Below, piece after piece: positions 1-6,021 of a stretch of DNA of 8,361 bases. Numbering within the stretch: the first letter of the stretch is position 1; every line of letters begins with the position of its first letter. Source of the DNA: Actinomycetes bacterium (lineage in GTDB: Bacteria > Actinomycetota > Coriobacteriia > WRKU01); assembly GCA_009781565.1 (NCBI GenBank), contig WQXV01000039.1, forward strand, positions 1-8,361. The letters run 5' to 3'. Position numbers and translations under genes: made by a program. A model generated the notes under the pieces. It saw only the letters and a list, made by a program, of their open reading frames with translations. It ran no database searches and was not told the origin of the DNA.

Positions 1-307
1 CATCGCTATAGGTGACGGAGAACTTTCCCTCGAGCGGATTTGAGGTGGACGCTCCCAGTGTCGGCATGTTCGCCGTCGTCGCTGCAACCTCGTTCGCACT
101 TATCGATGTGACGATAAAGTCAAAGGTCGCACCGGGAAGCGGAGTTCCCTGCGGCATCTTGAACACCTTTTTGATGGACGCTTCGATCGGATCCGTCTCT
201 GTACCACCGGTCAGTGGGTCACCTTCTGCGAATGCAGATGAGACCGCCGAGAAGCACAGGACGAACGCAAGTAAAAGCGCCAGTCCGATGTTTGCCTTTC
301 TAAACAT
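1..307 (-). CDS. Pilin-like secreted surface protein, 3' part outside window
   Basis: The first 102 codons of a protein that continues beyond the left edge. ATG at 307-305 is preceded by an excellent Shine-Dalgarno (AAGGAGGA, 5 nt before the ATG), which fixes the start. Residues 1-27 form a clear signal peptide: MFRK, then a Leu/Ala-rich core ending SSAFA, with predicted cleavage before EGD. From about residue 42 the sequence IEASIKKVFKMPQGTPLPGA, followed by TFDF, resembles the first strand of the streptococcal pilin isopeptide-linkage family, where a Lys in this strand (here K46 or K47) bonds to a distant Asn. The matching Asn and any LPxTG anchor would lie outside the window. It is the third gene of the cluster, separated from the signal peptidase-like gene by a terminator-like hairpin. 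Being Sec-exported is solid; shaft or tip pilin is inferred from the domain start and the neighbours. A different isopeptide-containing adhesin is the main alternative. Confidence 0.8.
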   Translation of the reverse strand, partial: MFRKANIGLALLLAFVLCFSAVSSAFAEGDPLTGGTETDPIEASIKKVFKMPQGTPLPGATFDFIVTSISANEVAATTANMPTLGASTSNPLEGKFSVTYSD

Positions 308-361
308 GTCTTTCCTCCTTACATTCGTATCTTTCTTACTGTCTGTCTTCTATGTATGCAC

Positions 362-410
362 AAAAAGGAACCTTGGTATGAAGAGTCCGGCCTGACTCGA
401 CCTTGTTCCT
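362..410 (-). terminator. Hairpin with U-tract between signal peptidase-like gene and pilin gene
   Basis: Read on the minus strand, AGGAAC (410-405) pairs with GTTCCT (371-366). An inner GAGTC/GACTC stem (398-394 with 387-383) closes a 6-nt loop, and GGT/ACC can pair between the two. The outer stem runs directly into TTTTT (366-362). It lies 22 nt after the stop codon of the signal peptidase-like gene and about 55 nt before the pilin ATG. It could be a full terminator, or a partial one that sets the ratio of upstream products to pilin. The stem is interrupted, so strength is uncertain. Confidence 0.55.
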
Positions 411-431
411 ATTTCATGGTTGTTTTCTCTC

Positions 432-980
432 TCACAAGCTGCGTCTACGCAACAAAGCGATGACCGTACCTTGTGTTTTGCTTTGTGGTATCGGGCCGTA
501 AACGCGACTATCGCTCACCCCCTCTCGCGCATCTCCCAAGACGAAGACCTCATCTTGGCCCACAACGAGGGGGAACTTGATATCTGTCTCGTATCGCTGA
601 GTCTTGGCATAGATGCTTCGTTCCTGCTGGACCGAACCATTGATGACCAGACCCGCGTCGGTAATATCGACTTCATCTCCACTGGAGGCGACCACGCGTC
701 TCACTTGCTTGGCGCCATCCTTCTTAAAGACCACCAGGTCATTGGAGTGATAATCCTTATCCCAGCGGTAGTACAGTAAGAGATCGCCGTCTTCTATCGC
801 CGGTGTCATGCTGGGTTCGGTGACATAGTGCAGACCGTAGACGAAGGTGAAGAGCAACAAGGTGATCGCCGCTATCGCCGCGATCTTGATCAGAAGCGCA
901 CCCAGATCCTTCCAGACCGATGGCGGAGCCGGATGGTCTTGGCTATACGTTTCTCTGTGGGTATCGACGTGCTGCATCAT
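432..980 (-). CDS. Signal peptidase I-like protein (S26 family), pilus-cluster type, catalytic Lys replaced by Arg
   Basis: 182 residues. A cytoplasmic N-terminus (1-28) precedes one membrane helix (about 29-52, IKIAAIAAITLLLF region). The family boxes follow on the outside: EPSMTP with the nucleophile-position Ser57, IEDGD (62-66), a box-D equivalent VRRVVASSGD (93-102) and box-E equivalent GDAREGVSDSR (149-159). In active bacterial signal peptidases box D reads (I/V)KR and the Lys is the general base; here that position is Arg94 (codon AGA at 701-699). Box E usually reads GDNR..S.DSR; here Asn is Ala151 and the Ser is Val155. Canonical enzymes remove signal peptides after Sec export, whereas pilus-cluster relatives such as streptococcal SipA lack catalytic residues and help pilus assembly. 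The start codon overlaps the stop of the upstream surface-protein gene (ATGA, 980-977), so the two are probably translationally coupled. Family membership is firm; whether it cleaves peptide bonds is open. Confidence 0.88.
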   Translation of the reverse strand: MMQHVDTHRETYSQDHPAPPSVWKDLGALLIKIAAIAAITLLLFTFVYGLHYVTEPSMTPAIEDGDLLLYYRWDKDYHSNDLVVFKKDGAKQVRRVVASSGDEVDITDAGLVINGSVQQERSIYAKTQRYETDIKFPLVVGQDEVFVLGDAREGVSDSRVYGPIPQSKTQGTVIALLRRRSL

Positions 981-3943
981 GAACTCATCGCCCTAGCTTT
1001 GTCACTACGCCGTGTATAGAGACGTGTCCCCAAGCTCAGCGCCACAATCAGGCACGGAAGCAGCAGGATGTTTTCCATATTGTTGATGCTGATGCCATTT
1101 TCGACCACAGGTTTTCGTGTGTTGGTGAAGGCAAAAGAGCGGTCGGTCGACATGCTTCGCAAGGTGATCTCATTTTCTTGATAGCTCGGAGTCAGACTGT
1201 CGGTGACTTTGGTGACATAGTCGTTATCCTCAGTTTCGATGATCGAGATCTGGATGATTTCGGGAACACCTCCGATGACGATCTCTTGATTGTGCTTGAG
1301 CGAGAAGGTGGCATCTCCGTTACCATCCAAGACCATAGGCTCAGCGAATGGTTCGGGAATTCCCGCTCCGCTACGGGTGTATACGAACTCGGTTCCAGCC
1401 TCAAGTGGCTCTCCGTCCGGTTGGGCGAAGTGGACGGTGAATGCGAAGGGTTTGGTCGTATCACCGTAGTCACCGATCACCTTTTTCGAGATGGTCAGTG
1501 TCGTGAGCGGTGGCTGGTCCCACATCGCATAGAGCGTCATGTTCGACTCGGTGGGATAGGTGAAGGTCTGCTCATCGGTATAGGAAGTTCCCGTCCCATC
1601 GGGCTCAGTATTCCAGCCAGCAAAGATATGGAGGTATTTGGTGAAGGTGTTCGCGGTCAAGGTGATGCTCTGGTTGTAGGTGACCGGCTGGTTAGGCATC
1701 GTTCCATCACCGGTGTTCGCGTCAAAGAAGATCACCGGTGTCACCTTGAGATCTCCGAAGCTCGAGGTGATGAGATAATTCCTGGTCACATCGATCTTGT
1801 AGTGTGTGATGACCCCCGGCTCCTCCTCTTCATAGAGCGAATAGAAGATGTACGGATCACTATGGTAGTTGGGGGACGTTCCCGCATCGGTCTGCGAACC
1901 GGTCGGACTGTATTCGATCTCGTGGGGGATGAGAAGCTTCGGTGTCGTATTGGCGAGCAGGCCTTCATCTGGAAGCGGAAGGGATCGCTTGGTGTAGGAA
2001 TTCGCAAACTCGGTGACATCGAGAAAACCTCTGGTCAGAGCCGTGCCGTCCCAGACCTTCGTTGCAGAGGGGGTGGTGATGGTGATCGGTCGTTGGGTGA
2101 TCGTGAGGCTTCCATGGACGATGATCGCAGCTCCGAGATCGTCTGAGATATCGACCCACTTCACCCCATCGTTGTTGATCTCGACCGGGGCAGTCTCATA
2201 ATTATTGGGATCCCAGCCGGGATCATCGTTGGTATACCAGACCTTGTAGCCCGGGACGAGCGAGAGGTTTTGATAATAGGTCCCAACATCAGTCCCGCGT
2301 GGGTTGACCCATACCAGTCCGGTCCCCAGATCTGAAGCTGGATTCGGCTGGAACAGATAGTGGGCGAGCGGGTCATGGGTGGGAAACGTGATCGTGAAGA
2401 ACTGGCTGTTCCCCATGATGTCGCTGAGTTCCTGTTCCTCCCCGTTATAGATCGTGGTCGATGCAGGACCGGTGATTCCTCTGATCGTCCAGGCATAATG
2501 CTCATCGCGGGAATAGTAGAGTTTGAGCACGAGCATCCCCTGCTGATCCACAATCACCCCGGAGGGGACATCCAAGCCAAGCTCGCTATTTCGAATATAT
2601 CCAAATATCGTCAGGGGTTTGGCGCTCACCATCTGATTGGTCGTGCCGACTCCGGGCACACTTGATCTGATTCGAAGATCGATGGGGCTTCCCGTAATAC
2701 TGTCAAGTCCTTCATAGATATAGTGGTCGGTCCGATAGTTGATGTTGAGAAAACCCAGAGGCATATTGTTGATAGAGTGAGGCATGCTACCTTCGTTGGA
2801 GATGCTGAGCAGTGGCATGCCACTGATGATCGTCGACTCGACAAGCTCTGCCGGTATGATGACCCGGTAGACACAGAACATGTTCTTGCTGTCGCGTTCA
2901 TCAAGCCCAACCTTCACGCCGCGCTCACCTGCATAGCTGATATATGATGACGGATGAGAGAAGGTCTTGTTGTCGGAATACGCCAAGAAATAGAGAGCGA
3001 CATTTCCTTCCGCATCGACCTGTAGGTAGACATAATCGAGAAAGCAGTGTCCATTCTGGGACACGTTACTAAAGGTCAGAAGGATAGAGTCAGAAGGGAT
3101 CTGCCAACCCTGGGAGGAAGAGATGTAAGCCAACGCGTTGGTCCAGTTGTGAGGCATGGTCGAGCTTTTCCATATGGCGACGATATTCGTGTCCTTGTTG
3201 ATGACCGTGACCGGTTGTAGGGTACTCTCATCTCTCCAGTAGTCGAACGCGAATCCTGGCCTCGGGTAGAACATCGGAGCGATCGATGCTACCGATGTGC
3301 CATTGGGTACACCGGTCAGCGACAGATACGTCCCGATCCCTTGGCTGCCGACCGAGAAGTTCACATCCCATCCGGTGATGATATCGCCCGTCGCAACGAT
3401 TCCTTCTGACGGTTGCTTGGGCGCAGAGGGATCTTGCAACGGTGGTATACCGCTATCCGGTGTATCAGGGGTGAATGGGTCGAGGACCGGAATCGTGGTA
3501 TCGATCGAGATGAGTGTTGAGAACAGATCGGGATCTGGTGCGAGGACCGTTTCAGGATCGAACTCTGTCCAAAGGGCGGTATAGGCAACATCATGGTCGA
3601 CGACATCGGTCGGTTCCCATGTAGGAGCCCAACCTACGAAGGCTTGATTCGGCATCGCGGTGAACTCCGGCTCGATCTCGCAGATGAAGGTGCCGTCTCT
3701 GACACCCTCAAGGACCAGAGGTTGATCAGCCGATCCAACACCTGAGTCGAAGACCACAAGGTGCGTATCGTCTTCATTGGTGATCGCGATCCCTGGTGTC
3801 AAGCACACAAGGAGGATAGCGATAAGGATTGCTTTCGCGATGAGAGGGAGATCCGCGTCCTTGAAGAGGCGGTGGCGTATACGAGACATTGCATGCTCAG
3901 TGAACTGGTCACTGAACGCGTAAAACCTCCTTAGCAATGCCAT
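977..3943 (-). CDS. Large multidomain surface protein (InlB-type repeats, MBG-like and CnaB-like domains, C-terminal anchor); probable pilus tip or adhesin
   Basis: 988 residues. The ATG at 3943 has GGGGAGG 8 nt upstream. The N-terminus is long (about 31 residues) before a hydrophobic signal core (32-53, ending TPGIA); Met19 is an alternative start without a good Shine-Dalgarno. Domains: InlB/Listeria-Bacteroides-type repeats at about 62-126 and 191-259; an unrecognised region at about 265-490 holding Cys300 and Cys357; MBG-like Ig folds at about 490-620 (ends GSLTITQRP) and 621-736 (starts KVWDGTALT); a textbook InlB repeat at about 736-809 (FAGWNTEPDGTGTSY); a CnaB/DUF7601-like domain at about 815-943 with candidate isopeptide residues Lys820/821, Glu903 and Asn941 (FTNTR). 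The C-terminus has a hydrophobic helix (about 956-971) and the basic tail TRLYTRRSDK, the layout of a sortase substrate. However, the motif position reads VVENG (946-950) instead of LPxTG or VPTG. Cell-surface location is well supported. A pilus tip or adhesin role is inferred from size, N-terminal repeats and the adjacent pilin. Confidence 0.85.
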   Translation of the reverse strand: MALLRRFYAFSDQFTEHAMSRIRHRLFKDADLPLIAKAILIAILLVCLTPGIAITNEDDTHLVVFDSGVGSADQPLVLEGVRDGTFICEIEPEFTAMPNQAFVGWAPTWEPTDVVDHDVAYTALWTEFDPETVLAPDPDLFSTLISIDTTIPVLDPFTPDTPDSGIPPLQDPSAPKQPSEGIVATGDIITGWDVNFSVGSQGIGTYLSLTGVPNGTSVASIAPMFYPRPGFAFDYWRDESTLQPVTVINKDTNIVAIWKSSTMPHNWTNALAYISSSQGWQIPSDSILLTFSNVSQNGHCFLDYVYLQVDAEGNVALYFLAYSDNKTFSHPSSYISYAGERGVKVGLDERDSKNMFCVYRVIIPAELVESTIISGMPLLSISNEGSMPHSINNMPLGFLNINYRTDHYIYEGLDSITGSPIDLRIRSSVPGVGTTNQMVSAKPLTIFGYIRNSELGLDVPSGVIVDQQGMLVLKLYYSRDEHYAWTIRGITGPASTTIYNGEEQELSDIMGNSQFFTITFPTHDPLAHYLFQPNPASDLGTGLVWVNPRGTDVGTYYQNLSLVPGYKVWYTNDDPGWDPNNYETAPVEINNDGVKWVDISDDLGAAIIVHGSLTITQRPITITTPSATKVWDGTALTRGFLDVTEFANSYTKRSLPLPDEGLLANTTPKLLIPHEIEYSPTGSQTDAGTSPNYHSDPYIFYSLYEEEEPGVITHYKIDVTRNYLITSSFGDLKVTPVIFFDANTGDGTMPNQPVTYNQSITLTANTFTKYLHIFAGWNTEPDGTGTSYTDEQTFTYPTESNMTLYAMWDQPPLTTLTISKKVIGDYGDTTKPFAFTVHFAQPDGEPLEAGTEFVYTRSGAGIPEPFAEPMVLDGNGDATFSLKHNQEIVIGGVPEIIQISIIETEDNDYVTKVTDSLTPSYQENEITLRSMSTDRSFAFTNTRKPVVENGISINNMENILLLPCLIVALSLGTRLYTRRSDKARAMSS

Positions 3944-4253
3944 AAGCCACCCTCCCCAGACGCTCTCAAAGACGCATCGACTTCCATAAAAGACTCCGAA
4001 ACATTAAGCGAAGCTTCCATCGATTCGAGCAACCCACTTTATTTCAGAGTTCGGACTAATGAGTGGGAGTATACGCTTGTGATCGTGACAAAGAAGTACT
4101 TTTTTAGTAGCTGTTCCCAAACTGCGAAAATGAGGGTATAAAGGACGTTTTTTGTTGCTTGTTCGACATTTTTTTCACGGTCCTGTCACCAAAATGACAC
4201 ATAAGAAAACGGCCCTAAGAACGCGTTGACTCGTACCATAAAGGCATCAACAC
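3944..4253. other. 310-bp gene-free region, probable promoter region of the surface-protein cluster
   Basis: No convincing gene on either strand. The stretch is more A/T-rich than its neighbours, with A-runs on the minus strand around 4102-4107, 4143-4149 and 4169-4175. A minus-strand TATACT (4073-4068) resembles a -10 box, but no matching -35 is found 16-18 nt upstream; the TTGTCA at 4091-4086 is only 12 nt away. The 5' untranslated leader of the 988-residue protein would therefore be about 120 nt if that box is used. The region probably drives the pilus-type cluster separately from the spc operon, because a hairpin at its right edge closes the previous gene. The promoter assignment is weak. 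Confidence 0.4.
4184..4199. promoter_or_regulatory. Inverted repeat TGTCA-N6-TGACA, possible operator
   Basis: TGTCA (4184-4188) and TGACA (4195-4199) form a perfect 5+5 inverted repeat with a 6-nt spacer (CCAAAA). It lies about 240 nt upstream of the 988-residue surface-protein gene and about 55 nt beyond the hairpin that follows the mini-protein gene. The spacing of half-sites suits a dimeric regulator, but arms this short can arise by chance. Confidence 0.25.
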
Positions 4254-4279
4254 AAGCGAGTGGCTTGAGCCACTCGCTT
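4254..4279 (-). terminator. 12-bp-stem hairpin after the LPATG mini-protein gene
   Basis: AAGCGAGTGGCT (4254-4265) is exactly complementary to AGCCACTCGCTT (4268-4279), with only TG between; a 10-bp stem with a 6-nt loop is the realistic fold. CAAC (4248-4251) and GTTG (4281-4284) can extend it after a small bulge. It begins about 43 nt past the stop codon at 4323. Downstream on the minus strand the sequence is GTGTTGATG, so a proper U-tract is missing. It is probably the transcript end of the spc/mini-protein unit or an RNA-protecting 3' hairpin. Confidence 0.6.
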
Positions 4280-4322
4280 CGTTGTCTATTGGGAAGGTAA
4301 TGAAGCTATGTGCGAGAGAGTA

Positions 4323-4643
4323 CTAGGTCAGTTCGATGTTGAAGAAATCATCGTCGTCGGCACCGTCGTCCACGACCACCTCTTCAATCACTTCGTCGGT
4401 CGTTGTGGTCTCGACATCGTCGAGCGCCACGTCATCGACGACTGCTTTGCTGCGATTGAGCCACCAATAGGCAAGAGCACCCAGCAGGGCAGCCAGACCC
4501 AGACCCAGCGCTGCCCAGACCCAAGGGCCGATATCGAGCTCATCGCCGGTGGCGGGAAGCAGGGAAGCGGTCGACGCGAATGCTGAGGTCGCCCACAGCA
4601 TGAATGCGCTCAACATCGACATGACAGCTGCAGTTCGTTTCAT
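4323..4643 (-). CDS. Small LPxTG-motif membrane protein with acidic cytoplasmic tail
   Basis: 106 residues. The ATG at 4643 is preceded by AGAGGG about 7 nt upstream. Residues 1-23 (MKRTAAV...TSAFA) form a signal peptide with a likely cleavage site after Ala23. LPATGD follows at once (29-34), then a membrane helix (about 41-62, WVWAALGLGLAALLGALAYWWL region, Trp-flanked) and NRSK. Instead of ending there, as sortase substrates normally do, the protein continues with about 40 residues holding 16 Asp/Glu and no Lys/Arg after Lys66, including DDGADDDD at 92-99. If cut by a sortase between Thr32 and Gly33, the released anchored part would be only about nine residues. It sits between secY (110-bp gap containing an 18-bp palindrome) and a terminator-like hairpin, in the same orientation as both neighbours. 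The function is not recognised. It could be a decoy, regulatory or scaffold membrane peptide, or a degenerate surface-protein remnant. Confidence 0.75.
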   Translation of the reverse strand: MKRTAAVMSMLSAFMLWATSAFASTASLLPATGDELDIGPWVWAALGLGLAALLGALAYWWLNRSKAVVDDVALDDVETTTTDEVIEEVVVDDGADDDDFFNIELT

Positions 4644-4687
4644 CTTCGATCCCTCTCTCTAAATAGTTGTCACACGTTAAACGCATC

Positions 4688-4705
4688 AGTATCGGTACCG
4701 ATACT
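4688..4705. promoter_or_regulatory. Perfect 18-bp palindrome, candidate operator
   Basis: AGTATCGGTACCGATACT equals its own reverse complement over all 18 bases. It lies 45 nt upstream of the mini-protein ATG and 49 nt after the secY stop. On the minus strand AGTAT also occurs twice more just upstream (TAGTATG and AAGTATG), giving a cluster of AGTAT half-sites. A weak promoter, TTGCTA (4718-4713) with GATACT (4693-4688) at 19-nt spacing, would be covered by the palindrome. With no loop it makes a poor RNA hairpin, so a DNA-binding dimer site is the better reading. Confidence 0.45.
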
Positions 4706-4753
4706 TACATACTAGCAAAAAGAATCATACTTATGCGGAATCTCGTGTGCTCT

Positions 4754-6019
4754 TTACTTGAAGAAACCGTCGTAGTGACGCATCTTGAGCTGTGACTCGA
4801 TCTGAGTCATCGTTTCAAGCGCGACACCGACCATGATCAAGATCGACGTACCTCCGAATTGCATGATCAGCGGATTGTTGGTCAACGCGAACAGGATCGA
4901 GGTGCCGATCGCGATGATACCCAGGAACAGAGCACCGGGCAGGACGATACGGTTCATGACCGTCTCGATATATTTGATGGTCTGCCCACCTGGACGTACA
5001 CCGGGGATGAACCCACCTTGCTGACGCAGATTATCGGCCAGATCGATGGGATTGAACACCAAAGCGGTGTAGAAGTAGGAGAAGAATACGATCAGGATGA
5101 AGGTCAAGATCCAGTTGATCGGACCTTTGGCGACCGCTGCAGCCAGATTCTGGAACCACTCGGCCTTGATCAGAAGTGCAAGTTGCGAGGGGATCGAGAG
5201 GAATGCACTGGCAAAGATGATCGGCACGACGTTGGCACCGTTGACTTTGAGCGGGATGTAGGTGGACTGTCCACCCATGACGCGACGACCGACCACACGC
5301 TTTGCGTAGTTGACCGGAATGCGTCTCTGGCCACGATCGATATAGATGACCCCCATGATGACCAGGAGGATCGAGGCGATGATCAGAGCGGTGAGCAGGT
5401 AGTTCCATACCCCTTCACTCGACATGATCGCCTCGGCAAGAGCCGTGGGAAAACGCGATACGATACCGGCAAAGATCAGCAGTGACATACCGTTGCCGAT
5501 ACCCTGTTGGGTGATCAGCTCGGCCAACCACATGATCAGCGAGGTGCCGGCGACCAATGTGATGATGATCACGCCGACCGTGATCCAGCGCGGCAGCACG
5601 CTCATCGCGACCGCACCGCTAAACACCGTACCGATAAAACCGATCGCTTCGATGGTGGCGATGCCGATAGTCAGATACCGCGTGTATTGGGTGATCTTGC
5701 GCTGTCCGGCCTCGCCCTCTTTTGAAAGCGCCTCAAGTGAGGGGATCGCAGCTTGCAGCAGCTGCATGATGATACCTGCGGTGATGTAGGGCATGACACC
5801 CAAAGAGAACACACTCATACGTGCCAGCGCATCACCACTGAACAGATTGAGCATACCTAGGGCAGGTAGGCTTTCAAGGGTCGCCTGGATCGCTGCGGCA
5901 TCAACTCCGGGGACCGGAATATGCGCGCCGAGTCGATAGAGCACGAGAATAGCAAGGGTAAAGAGGATCCTCTTGCGAAGATCGGGAACCCGAAAGGCGT
6001 TGAGAATTGCACTGAACAC
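4754..6019 (-). CDS. secY: Preprotein translocase subunit SecY
   Basis: 421 residues, full length for bacterial SecY. It is the channel of the SecYEG complex that passes unfolded proteins across the cytoplasmic membrane. Ten membrane helices can be placed, the first at about 18-32. Diagnostic stretches are the N-terminal NAFRVPDLRKRILFT (7-21), the plug/TM2 region PALGMLNLFSGDALARMSVF (52-71), the cytoplasmic loop YIDRGQRRIPVNYAKR (226-241), the loop IPGVRPGGQT (338-347) and the C-terminal tail ending MRHYDGFFK. The start is GTG at 6019, two bases after the rplO stop; a GGAGGG lies 14 nt upstream, so coupling to rplO translation is likely. Last gene of the spc operon here: no adk follows. It would export the signal-peptide-bearing proteins encoded further downstream. 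Confidence 0.98.
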   Translation of the reverse strand: MFSAILNAFRVPDLRKRILFTLAILVLYRLGAHIPVPGVDAAAIQATLESLPALGMLNLFSGDALARMSVFSLGVMPYITAGIIMQLLQAAIPSLEALSKEGEAGQRKITQYTRYLTIGIATIEAIGFIGTVFSGAVAMSVLPRWITVGVIIITLVAGTSLIMWLAELITQQGIGNGMSLLIFAGIVSRFPTALAEAIMSSEGVWNYLLTALIIASILLVIMGVIYIDRGQRRIPVNYAKRVVGRRVMGGQSTYIPLKVNGANVVPIIFASAFLSIPSQLALLIKAEWFQNLAAAVAKGPINWILTFILIVFFSYFYTALVFNPIDLADNLRQQGGFIPGVRPGGQTIKYIETVMNRIVLPGALFLGIIAIGTSILFALTNNPLIMQFGGTSILIMVGVALETMTQIESQLKMRHYDGFFK

Positions 6020-6021
6020 GG

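Noticed and set aside
12..395. 127-codon plus-strand frame at the left edge
   Set aside because: The opposite strand encodes a signal peptide and pilin domain behind a perfect Shine-Dalgarno, so this is a shadow.
420..779. 119-codon plus-strand frame over the signal peptidase-like gene
   Set aside because: It is the complement of an S26 gene with recognisable motifs; no Shine-Dalgarno and no family pattern.
1178..2146. 322-codon plus-strand reading frame inside the large surface gene
   Set aside because: It is antisense to a gene with clear domains, its translation is rich in Arg/Asp/Gly without any fold pattern, and it has no good ribosome-binding site.
4086..4091. TTGTCA as a -35 box for the TATACT at 4073-4068
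   Set aside because: The spacing is 12 nt, far from the 16-18 nt needed.
4104..4169. 21-codon minus-strand frame (MSNKQQKTSF start) in the intergenic region
   Set aside because: No ribosome-binding site at a proper distance and no attenuator hairpin behind it; too short to support as a leader peptide.
4338..4375. GTC/GAC trinucleotide-rich stretch as a simple-sequence repeat
   Set aside because: It is imperfect and explained by the Asp/Val-rich tail codons of the mini-protein.
4859..5485. 208-codon plus-strand frame antisense to secY
   Set aside because: Asp/Arg-rich shadow translation caused by GATC-rich Ile codons on the other strand.
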